Source: Puccinellia tenuiflora (lineage: Eukaryota > Streptophyta > Magnoliopsida > Poales > Poaceae). From it: a DNA stretch of 64,000 bases. Shown one piece after another: positions 1 through 7,864 of the stretch (the stretch's first letter is position 1; every line of letters begins with the position of its first letter). Below the pieces are notes generated by a model. It was not told the origin of the DNA and searched no databases. It saw nothing but the letters and a program-made list of their open reading frames with translations. The DNA is taken from positions 1,594,846 to 1,658,845 of the forward strand of contig QRDG01000393.1 in the NCBI GenBank assembly GCA_012064385.1. Reading direction: 5' to 3'. Position numbers and translations under genes: made by a program.

Positions 1-354
1 TTACTTGATTGCCAACAAGGACTATATCAACTAGCGCATACAAGGTTTGCTCGGAACACTACGGTATCAAGTGTGCAAAGCCCAAGCAATCATCGATGAG
101 CTAGTATCAATAGGTAAGATAAGCACAATGGCTTGGCTAACAAGTGATGCAAGTGGGAGAAGGTTCGGAGATGTATACCTTTCGTCAACGATCTTCACCC
201 GGGGAGTGGAATGTCCCTTCCTTGCTCACGAAATATGGTGGCAATAGATGATGGATCAACCGCCGTGGTGATGTAGAGCTTGTCCGTAGCTCGATTTGAG
301 ACGAAAATCACCAAAAACGGAGTTCGGAGTGAAAAGTTATGGCCAAAACAAAAT

Positions 355-480
355 TTCAGCAGGGGAACCGGCCTGGAGGCCGGCCTGGCCGGGCTGGAGG
401 CCGGCGGCTTCTGCCGGGGGTCCGGCCTAGAGGCCAGCCTAGGCCGGGCTGGAGGCCGGCCGGGCTACCTTCCCGGGACG
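355..480. repeat. GGCCGGCC-rich cluster in the leader of element A
   Basis: Several imperfect copies of a GGCCTGGAGGCCGGC-like motif lie here, outside the LTR. The same motif makes up the tandem array inside the neighbouring LTR at 1,215-1,576. The two blocks are separated by the PBS and about 450 bp of LTR, so this is not simply the array running on. Confidence 0.8.
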
Positions 481-750
481 CGAAAATGCGCGATTTGGGC
501 GGGAAAAACTGCCCGAAAAACACCAAATCGGAGGGGAATCAATGGAATTGGCCATGGGAACGCAAAGGGAGGTAGATCAACAAGTATAGCAATGGATCCA
601 CGGATCAAAACCTACCAAAACTCACAGAATCTCAGATCGATCCAAAAGCAATTTGAGGCTATTTTTGGTGGAAATTTTCGAAATTAGCAAATCAAAGAAA
701 TTTTTGTGGATATGGGGGTGGAAACAAAGGCAAATCTCGTGGCAACCCTT

Positions 751-762
751 GCTCTGATACCA
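751..762 (-). other. Primer-binding site of element A
   Basis: On the minus strand this reads TGGTATCAGAGC, the usual plant PBS complementary to the 3' end of initiator methionine tRNA. It lies two bases from the inner end of the LTR, which fixes the element as minus-strand and the LTR at 765-1,855 as its 5' LTR. Confidence 0.9.
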
Positions 763-764
763 TA

Positions 765-1855
765 TGATGTAGGGGGTTGGCCCGATCTTCACGGATTTGA
801 GGGGAAAAGAGGATAACACGAAGAAACACGGAGGTGGAAATGAAGAACACGAGGGGAAAAGGGCAAATTCGTGGGGATAACTCGCGAAGCCTACAAGGGA
901 GAATCACCCGGCAACAAACCCCCAATGGAGTAGCCTCCGGATCCCAAAACCCAAGTCAACAACGCTTAATGAAACCGATTTCTCTTACCGGCCGGTCCAC
1001 CGATCCAATAGAATCACCGCAGTGAAGATTGGTTTGCACTACTAGAGACACTCAGTGAGAAAGAGTAGGTAACAACAAGAGATTCATCATTCCTCCTCGG
1101 AGGAACCCATCACGGGAAGGAGCAACGCTCAAACTCTAGTTCATTCTTCTCTACCTCAAATGGAAAAGGGGGAAAGCTATTTATAGTCTTAGTACAAAAG
1201 GGGTGAAAGGTGGGTCCGGTCCGGCTGGGGGCCGGCCTGGGCCGGCCTGGAGGCCGGCGTCGTCTGGTGGGGGACCGGCCTGGGAGCCGGCCTAGGCCGG
1301 CCTGGAGGCCGGCGTCGTCTGTAGGGGGCCCGGCCTAGGCCGGCCTGGAGGCCGGCGTCGTCTGTAGGGGGCCCGGCCTGGGAGCCGGCCTAGGCCGGCC
1401 TGGAGGCCGGCGTTGTCTGTAGGGGGCCCGGCCTGGGAGCCGGCCTAGGCCGGCCTGGAGGCCGGCGTCGTCTGGAGGGGGCCCGGCCTGGGAGCCGGCC
1501 TAGGCCGGCCTGGGGGCCGGCGTCGTCTGGAGGGGGCCCGGCCTGGGAGCCGGCCTAGGCCGGCCTGGGGGCCGGCTGGCTCCTTCCTTGTTCTTTCACC
1601 TTGACGCTTCCTCCTCCTCATCCACGCGTATGCCTGGATGAAATCAACTCTTGGGCTTCCTCGGCACCTCCCATCGGCTTCGTATCCATCGTGTCAAACC
1701 TAGCAATGCAAAGGGGCGGATGCTCAAGTAGCATACCATTCCAAAGGGTAGGAAATGAGATCTCGAAGAGGAAAGAGTTCACCTTTGACGCCCATGGTGA
1801 CTTAGCATGTGTCGGATGGTTTGTCCTTGTGATGGACGTGGGTTGGGCTACATCA
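765..1855 (-). mobile_element. 5' LTR of element A (1,091 bp), inserted in the 3' LTR of element B
   Basis: The segment begins TGATGTAG and ends CTACATCA, a perfect 8-bp terminal inverted repeat with canonical TG..CA ends. Directly to the right, at 1,856, sequence identical to the LTR of element B begins: 1,856 corresponds to 11,366, where the same LTR is uninterrupted. The insertion point is therefore exact. The expected target duplication partner of GAAGG (1,856-1,860) would lie beyond the left edge. The LTR holds a GC-rich tandem array and no credible gene. Confidence 0.88.
1215..1576. repeat. Minisatellite in LTR A, about 58-bp unit, seven copies
   Basis: About seven head-to-tail copies of a unit built from GGGGGCCCGGCCTGGGAG, CCGGCCTAGGCCGG and GGCCGGCGTCGTCTG. 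One copy, near 1,325-1,366, is shortened. Each full unit contains the perfect 14-bp palindrome CCGGCCTAGGCCGG, so the array can fold into a series of strong hairpins and is very rich in CG and CCGG sites. Confidence 0.92.
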
Positions 1856-2161
1856 GAAGGTTCCCTAATTTTTGTAGAATTTTTGGGGACACAAAACTAG
1901 GGGTTCCTTTGTAAGGCCAAATAAAAGTGAATTTCCAAAAGGAAAAGAATTCTCCCAAATTAAATATTGACCAAGGTCAAAATTATAAACACCAGTGCCA
2001 AGTGGAGGGGAATAAAGAGTATAAGATTCCACTTGGTTTCAACAGATCAGAAGTTTCAAGATTCAAATCATTTCCCTGCGGTTTAAAGCCAAACACATTT
2101 TAAATAAATAAAATAAGGCTTTTTGGAATTTTTTTAAAAGGCAAAAATCCAGGGTGTTACA
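1856..2161 (-). mobile_element. 3' LTR of element B, first 306 bp, interrupted by element A
   Basis: Nearly identical to 11,366-11,674 in the 5' LTR of the same element; the differences I see are a small indel and one or two changes in the T/A run near the outer end. It begins, on the minus strand, with TGTAACACCC directly after the polypurine tract. The remainder of this LTR should continue left of element A, outside the window. Confidence 0.92.
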
Positions 2162-2175
2162 GACCTTCCCCCCTT
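2162..2175 (-). other. Polypurine tract of element B
   Basis: The minus strand reads AAGGGGGGAAGGTC and abuts the LTR start TGTAACACCC. It overlaps the end of the pol stop codon at 2,174-2,176. Such tracts prime plus-strand DNA synthesis in LTR retroelements. Confidence 0.88.
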
Positions 2176-4483
2176 AAAGTGAATCTCGTCCTCGAGATTC
2201 CTGTGGCTCGTTGAATAGATACGGGTACTCGGTCCTTAGCAAATCTTCCCGTTCCCAGGTGGCTTCTTCCTCTGTGTGTCTGTCCCACTGTACCTTGTAA
2301 AACCGGGTGACCTTGCTGCGGGTGCGGCGTTCTGACTCATCCAAGATCCTGACGGGGTGTTCCTCGTAAGTCAGTTCACTGCTTAACTCCAATTCCTTAT
2401 AATCTGTCTGCTTGGTTGGGGGTGAGATGCACTTCCTTAGCTGGGACACGTGGAAAACGTCGTGCACCCCAACTAATTCTTCGGGCAGTTCTAGTTGGTA
2501 GGCTACTGACCCCTTTCTTGCCAAAATCTTGAAAGGTCCGATAAATCTCGAGGCTAGCTTTCCTTTCTTGTGGAACCTCTTCAGGCCCTTGAGGGGTGTG
2601 ACTCGGAGATAGACGTAGTCGTTTTCCTCGAAGTGAATCTGACGGTGTCGTTGGTCGTAATAACTCTTCTGGCGGGACTGAGCTGCCTTGAGTCGGTCTC
2701 GAATCAGATGTACTTGCTTTTCGGCTTCCAGCAGAACATCGGGTCCAAAAATCTTGCCGTCTCCAACTTCGGACCAGTTCAGCGGGGTTCGGCACTTCCT
2801 TCCATACAACGCTTCAAAGGGTGACATCTTCAGGCTGCCTTGGTAGCTGTTGTTGTATGAGAACTCCGCGTAGGGCAGACTGTCTTCCCAACCTGCTCCG
2901 TAGGCGAGTACACAAGAGCGGAGCATGTCTTCCAGAATCTGATTAACTCGCTCAGTTTGGCCATCCGTCTGTGGGTGATATGCTGTGCTGAAGGATAGTT
3001 TTGTCCCCATGGCCTGATGCAGGCTTGTCCAGAATTTTGAGGTAAATTGCGTACCCCTGTCTGACACAATGGTCTTCGGGACGCCATGGAGCCTGACAAT
3101 CTTGTTCACATAGAGTTGTGCCAGCTGATCTGAACGATAGGTCGTCTTGACTGGAATGAAGTGAGATACCTTTGTTAAACGGTCGACAATGACCCAAATA
3201 GAGTCATTTCCGCGGCTAGACTTGGGAAGTCCGACGATGAAATCCATGCTTATGTTCTCCCACTTCCATTCGGGCACCCTAAGGGGTTGGAGGTATCCGG
3301 CGGGTTTTTGATGCTCGGCCTTCACTAGGTTGCATACATTGCAGCATGCGACATGGTAGGCGATCTCCTTCTTCATACCGGCCCACCAGAATATTTGCTT
3401 CAAGTCTTGGTACATCTTGGTGCTTCCAGGGTGAATGGAATAGGCAGACTCGTGGGCTTCTCGGAGGATCTGTTGTTTTAACGCGGCCTTGTCGGGTACA
3501 CAGAGGCGGTTACCGTAGCGTAGCACTCCTTGATTGTCCACGGTAAATTCCTTGGCTTTCCCTTGCGGTATCTTGGCTTTGATCCTAACCATGCCGGGGT
3601 CGTTGGCCTGCTCGGTTTTTATCTCTTCCTCCAGGTTTGATTTCACCTCCAGGGTGCTTAAGTAGGCCTTGCTTCCTACGCATAGATTCAGCTTTGCCAT
3701 TTCTTCCTCCAAACTTGGCCGCACCCTTGGGGGTTTCCTGCTTAGGGCATCTGCTACTACGTTGGCCTTCCCTGGGTGATAATGAATTCCAAGATCGTAG
3801 TCTTTGATTACCTCTAGCCACCTTCTTTGCCTTAGATTGAGGTCAGGCTGGGTGAAGATGTACTTTAGGCTTTTGTGGTCCGTATACATCTCGCATCTTC
3901 GCCCAATAAGGTGATGTCGCCAAGTTTTTAGGGCGAGTATGACCGCGGCCAATTCCAAGTCGTGCGTGGGGTAATTGAGCTCATGGGTCTTGAGTTGTCT
4001 TGACACATATGCGATGACCTTCCCTTCTTGCATGAGTACGGCCCCTAGCCCATTTCTGCAAGCATCGCAGTATACGGTAAAGTCCTTGGTATCATCGGGC
4101 AACACCAGAATTGGAGCCGTGGTTAACCGGGTCTTCAGCTCATGGAAACTTTTCTTGCACTCGTCGGTCCAGGCATATTTGCGATTTTTCTTCAACAGAT
4201 CTGTCAGGGGTTTGGCTATCTTGGAAAAGTGCTCAATGAATCTGCGGTAGTAACCAGCCAAACCAAGAAAGCTTCGGATTTCAGACACATTGGTGGGGGT
4301 CTTCCAGTTCAGCACGTCGGAGATCTTATCAGGGTTTACGGCCACACCGGCTCCTGACAATACATGCCCTAAGAATTCCACTTCTTTTAACCAGAACTGG
4401 CACTTGCTGTACTTTGCATAAAGTCGTTGCTCACGTAGCCTCCCGAGAACCATCCTGAGGTGTCTAGGCATGTTCTTCCTCAT
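2174..4483 (-). CDS. Pol, C-terminal part: RT end, RNase H, integrase, chromodomain
   Basis: This 769-codon frame continues the polyprotein begun in the frame at 4,464-6,707. In order it shows: the end of the RT palm and connection; RNase H from about residue 130 (CDACRNGLGAVL, later TDHKSLKYIF near 200); the integrase HHCC zinc region at about 345-390; the integrase core with its three acidic residues near 413 (MDFIVGLP), 474 (SDRGTQF) and 510 (TDGQTERVNQ); a GPF-type region; and a C-terminal chromodomain at about 718-760 containing EEATWERED. The chromodomain places it with chromoviruses, close to Tekay/Del. Its ATG is not a native start: the frame is separated from the upstream part by a one-base shift near 4,465-4,480. 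No other break is visible. Confidence 0.93.
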   Translation of the reverse strand: MRKNMPRHLRMVLGRLREQRLYAKYSKCQFWLKEVEFLGHVLSGAGVAVNPDKISDVLNWKTPTNVSEIRSFLGLAGYYRRFIEHFSKIAKPLTDLLKKNRKYAWTDECKKSFHELKTRLTTAPILVLPDDTKDFTVYCDACRNGLGAVLMQEGKVIAYVSRQLKTHELNYPTHDLELAAVILALKTWRHHLIGRRCEMYTDHKSLKYIFTQPDLNLRQRRWLEVIKDYDLGIHYHPGKANVVADALSRKPPRVRPSLEEEMAKLNLCVGSKAYLSTLEVKSNLEEEIKTEQANDPGMVRIKAKIPQGKAKEFTVDNQGVLRYGNRLCVPDKAALKQQILREAHESAYSIHPGSTKMYQDLKQIFWWAGMKKEIAYHVACCNVCNLVKAEHQKPAGYLQPLRVPEWKWENISMDFIVGLPKSSRGNDSIWVIVDRLTKVSHFIPVKTTYRSDQLAQLYVNKIVRLHGVPKTIVSDRGTQFTSKFWTSLHQAMGTKLSFSTAYHPQTDGQTERVNQILEDMLRSCVLAYGAGWEDSLPYAEFSYNNSYQGSLKMSPFEALYGRKCRTPLNWSEVGDGKIFGPDVLLEAEKQVHLIRDRLKAAQSRQKSYYDQRHRQIHFEENDYVYLRVTPLKGLKRFHKKGKLASRFIGPFKILARKGSVAYQLELPEELVGVHDVFHVSQLRKCISPPTKQTDYKELELSSELTYEEHPVRILDESERRTRSKVTRFYKVQWDRHTEEEATWEREDLLRTEYPYLFNEPQESRGRDSL

Positions 4484-6707
4484 TTTTGGAGTAGATGAGG
4501 ATGTCGTCGATGAACACCACTACAAATTTGTCGAGATAGTCCATGAATACCTTGTTCATCATGCCCATGAAGTAGGCAGGAGCATTGGTTAAGCCGAAGG
4601 ACATCACGGTGCACTCATATAGTCCATATCTGGTGGTAAAAGCGGTCTTGGGGATATCACTTTCACGAATCTTCAGCTGATAATATCCTGTTCGGAGGTC
4701 AATCTTGGAGAACACTTGGGCACCACGGAGCTGGTCAAACAGATCATTGATCCTTGGTAGCGGGTACTTGTTTTTGATGGTGACGTCATTGAGAGCACGG
4801 TAGTCAATGCACAAACGGAGTGTGCCATCACTCTTCTTTGCAAATAACACTGGTGATCCCCAAGGTGAAACGCTCGGTCGAATGAACTTCTTCCGAATTA
4901 GCTCATCAAGCTGTTTCTTTAGTTCCACTAGCTCGGGACTTGTCATACGGTAATGCTTCTTGAATATTGGGTTTGTTCCTGGCACAACTTCAATGGCAAA
5001 CTCAATATCACGGTCCGGGGGCATTCCGGGTAGCTCATCGGGGAAAACATCCGGATATTCACTGACTACGTACACTTCGCCTATTTCTGGGGCTTGGGCA
5101 AGAAACACCTTTGCATTTATCTGGTGAGGCTTGTCTGGCAGGTAGGTGGTACGGACGCCTTTCGGGTTGGTGAGGGTGACTCCTCCGGTTGCACAGTCAA
5201 TCTGGGCGGCATGCTGTACCAACCAATCCATTCCCAGGATGGCGTCAAGGCCGGGCACATTGAGAATGTTGAGCTGAGCCGGGAATTCCACTTGATTGAT
5301 GCGGATGATCAGATCTTGACAAACCGTGTTTGTCTTCACTTCAGAGGCGGGGGTTTGTATCACCAAAAGATGGTCCAAAGGAGAAACGGAAAAACGGTGT
5401 TTGGCAACAAAATCTTTCGAGATGAAAGAGTGGGAAGCTCCAGAATCGAATAAAATCAGTGCGGGTTTAGTGTTGATAGTACACGTACCAAGCACTACAT
5501 CTGGAGCCTCATACGCTTCCTCTGCAGACATGTGGTGAACACGGGCAACTTGAGGAGGCTTGGTTGCACCCGCGGGGTGGTTGTTGTTGTTGTTGCCGTT
5601 GCTGTTGTGGAGGGGGCAATCCTTGATGTAGTGTCCCGTTTTGCCGCACTTGAAGCATGCGTTATCTCTCTTGCAATCATCCACTAGAGGGCGCTTGTGG
5701 TAGAATCCTTCGCGGGGATATCCCTCCTTCTTGGGCTGACCCCAAGTATTCTGAGGTGCCGAGGCCCGGTCGCTGGGCTGCCAGGTGCGGGGTTTTGAAG
5801 TTCCCCCTTCGTGCCGGTCCTTTCGTGGCTCAAACTTCCTCTTGTGGGAGTCATAAACAGTGCGGTGCTCCTTTTCTGAGATTAGTGCGGTGTTGATCAA
5901 GGACTGGAAATCCGGGAACTGTAGAACACAGAGCTGAGTCTTTATAGTCTGATGCATCCCATGAAGGAACCTGTCCTTTTTCTTCTCTTCTGTGTTGGTG
6001 TCCTCAGGTGCATAGCGAGCAAGGTTGTTGAACTTGGTCAGATATTCACTGATGGATTTGTTGCCCTGAGTGAGTGCCAGAAATTCCTGCTGCTTCATCT
6101 TTATGATACTTGAGGGAATGTAGGCCCTGCGATATGCTTCCTGAAACTCTGTCCACGTGATTGGGGGTCCATCGCCCCTTGCGTCCTTCTGATTGTCCCA
6201 CCAAACACCGGCGGGGCCTTCAAGGTAGTGGGTGGCAAAGGGCACCTTGTCTTGTTCGTCCACTCGAGCGAGCTCCAGTTTCTTTCCCATGGTACGGAGC
6301 CAGTCGTCAGCCTCAAGCGGGTCATTGGCAAAGGAGAAGCTTGGTGGATGAGTACGCTGGAAGTCTTGTAGCTTTGAGCGGCCTGCAGGTGGGGTATTCT
6401 GTGCTTGCATGTATGTGCCAAACTCTCTCATGATCTGAGTCAAATGCTGGGTGTGCCGTTCATCCATCATCATCATAAACTGACTTGGGGTTGGTTCCTG
6501 ATGAGGAGGTGACTGCGGAGGTGTGGGATCCTCGCCCGCTTGTCGTGCGGAACGACGAACCGGGGTTCCTTGACTGCCACTTGCACCGCTATTGGGCCTC
6601 ATCCTGGACTGTTGAATGTGATGGCGCGTATCATGAGCATCCATATGGGGAAGGTGTAACATCCAAGAAAAACCAAATGGAAACACGGTTTGTAAAACAG
6701 CAAGCAT
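4464..6707 (-). CDS. Gag, protease and N-terminal reverse transcriptase of element B
   Basis: This 747-codon frame begins the polyprotein. A retrotransposon gag domain lies at about residues 115-290 (AGVWWDNQKD, then ISEYLTKFNNLARYAPED). A CCHC zinc knuckle, CFKCGKTGHYIKDC, is at about 349-362, and the aspartic protease motif FDSGASHSF is near 420. The RT follows with IDYRALN near 636 and the catalytic FIDDIL near 734. An in-frame ATG at 6,644 (MDAHDTRHH) may be the true start, because the first 21 residues are hydrophobic and unlike gag. The frame stops just after the RT catalytic motif, where a one-base insertion brings in a TAG and shifts the rest into the next frame. Unless bypassed, this gives Gag and protease but no working RT. 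Confidence 0.92.
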   Translation of the reverse strand: MLAVLQTVFPFGFSWMLHLPHMDAHDTRHHIQQSRMRPNSGASGSQGTPVRRSARQAGEDPTPPQSPPHQEPTPSQFMMMMDERHTQHLTQIMREFGTYMQAQNTPPAGRSKLQDFQRTHPPSFSFANDPLEADDWLRTMGKKLELARVDEQDKVPFATHYLEGPAGVWWDNQKDARGDGPPITWTEFQEAYRRAYIPSSIIKMKQQEFLALTQGNKSISEYLTKFNNLARYAPEDTNTEEKKKDRFLHGMHQTIKTQLCVLQFPDFQSLINTALISEKEHRTVYDSHKRKFEPRKDRHEGGTSKPRTWQPSDRASAPQNTWGQPKKEGYPREGFYHKRPLVDDCKRDNACFKCGKTGHYIKDCPLHNSNGNNNNNHPAGATKPPQVARVHHMSAEEAYEAPDVVLGTCTINTKPALILFDSGASHSFISKDFVAKHRFSVSPLDHLLVIQTPASEVKTNTVCQDLIIRINQVEFPAQLNILNVPGLDAILGMDWLVQHAAQIDCATGGVTLTNPKGVRTTYLPDKPHQINAKVFLAQAPEIGEVYVVSEYPDVFPDELPGMPPDRDIEFAIEVVPGTNPIFKKHYRMTSPELVELKKQLDELIRKKFIRPSVSPWGSPVLFAKKSDGTLRLCIDYRALNDVTIKNKYPLPRINDLFDQLRGAQVFSKIDLRTGYYQLKIRESDIPKTAFTTRYGLYECTVMSFGLTNAPAYFMGMMNKVFMDYLDKFVVVFIDDILIYSKNEEEHA

Positions 6708-6901
6708 GGAATATACAAAGGAGGGGGTTACAGGGTCCTAGCATACGTTATTTTACAAAGGATGCAAGATAAAGGTACCAGCTACTTGTACAGGATACAA
6801 GGCACATAGCACCATATGCAGAACATAACTCTACCCCTACGTTATTCATTCACGTGATACACGGATGGTATACTACACTGGGCGGTGCTGTCTCTGAGCG
6901 T

Positions 6902-7732
6902 CTAGAACTCCATCTCGAGGGGGGTCGCTGGGGTGGCGGTGTCGATGAACTCCTCCGTGCGACTGTAGCCGGGTGAAGCAGGGTCGTCTCGGGAGTCTCC
7001 GGAGTAGGGAGGTGGATCGGCACGGATACGGCGACGCTGGGACCGGACCGGAGTGAAGCGCGAGTAGTAGTGAGCAGCACTGCTACGAGAGCGGGTAGGA
7101 GTCGTCGGTGTGGGGGACGGGGAAAAGCGGGCGATCCCTCTCCTAATCTGCTCAAGGGAGCTGTGAGTAAAGGTGGGGAGGCGAGGTGGAACGCGGGAAG
7201 CTCTACCTCCAGAGGCTCGCGTCATCTCGGCCAGGGCCAAGTTGGCACGAAGTGAAGCAAACTGGAGAAGAGTGACGTGTAGGTACTGGTGGAGAAGGGC
7301 GGTGTACTGGAGTAAGGCTGAGAGGGGTGAGCTGGAGTCACCGGGGTTGGGAAAAAGAATGTCCCCTCTGTCTAAGTCTAACCTCGGGAAGTAGGCGTAG
7401 CGGTCGCATCTCCTCATGACTGGATCAAAGGTGCGGAGGAACAGGATGGCATCTCCTGCGGCCTCCTGAACGGCTCGGGTCGCCTGAGTAGTCACACCGG
7501 AGGTGAGAGCGTGGGAGCTCCCTGCGCTCACGGGCTCTGGGCGCAGGTGGACAGTGGCGGTGAACTCTGAGGTAGACCTGTCGAGACGGTTGTGGTACAC
7601 GCGGTAGGTCGGGGGAGGTGCGCCTGGGTAGAGGTGGTCCCAGATCTCTCTCAGGAACTGCGGAAAGCCGGTGATGTGCACGGCGGTAGTCTCAGCAAAC
7701 AATTCTGCCATCTGTGACAGAGACAGAAGCAA
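6902..7732 (-). CDS. Extra open reading frame between PBS and gag (orf0-like), element B
   Basis: This 276-codon frame begins about 115 nt inside the PBS and ends about 200 nt before gag, so it would be the first frame on the genomic RNA. I do not recognise a domain. The N-terminal two thirds look globular, with alternating hydrophobic and charged segments and few low-complexity runs. The last 90 residues are rich in Ser, Pro, Thr and Arg and look disordered and basic. Frames upstream of gag (orf0) have been described in some rice Gypsy elements; whether this one is homologous cannot be judged here. It is fully open, which is notable beside a pol that has a frameshift. Confidence 0.6.
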   Translation of the reverse strand: MLLSLSQMAELFAETTAVHITGFPQFLREIWDHLYPGAPPPTYRVYHNRLDRSTSEFTATVHLRPEPVSAGSSHALTSGVTTQATRAVQEAAGDAILFLRTFDPVMRRCDRYAYFPRLDLDRGDILFPNPGDSSSPLSALLQYTALLHQYLHVTLLQFASLRANLALAEMTRASGGRASRVPPRLPTFTHSSLEQIRRGIARFSPSPTPTTPTRSRSSAAHYYSRFTPVRSQRRRIRADPPPYSGDSRDDPASPGYSRTEEFIDTATPATPLEMEF

Positions 7733-7847
7733 AAGGGTGAGCGTTAAGTTCTAAAGCACAAACAAATAGAGAAACAGTTGGAAAAGGCAACACAACGAGT
7801 TCTATCCTACGTCGTCCAAGAAACTAGGGTATCCTACAGGCAGTTAG

Positions 7848-7859
7848 GCTCTGATACCA
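7848..7859 (-). other. Primer-binding site of element B
   Basis: The minus strand reads TGGTATCAGAGC, the initiator-methionine-tRNA type. It is separated by five bases from the inner end of the LTR (..GGGGTGCCACA). Confidence 0.92.
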
Positions 7860-7864
7860 AGCTC

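Larger units (their letters stand above)
1..764 (-). mobile_element. Element A, internal leader (runs off left edge)
   Basis: This is the part of an LTR retrotransposon just inside its 5' LTR, read on the minus strand. The orientation follows from the primer-binding site lying immediately left of the LTR at 765-1,855. No reading frame here resembles gag or pol; the longest frames are low-complexity products of the GGCCGG-rich patch at 355-480. It is best read as an untranslated leader, with the coding region, if any, beyond the left edge. Family not identified. Confidence 0.7.

Noticed and set aside
280..687. 135-codon frame in the leader of element A
   Set aside because: Its Gly/Arg-rich part is just the translated GGCCGG repeat, and it lies antisense to the element.
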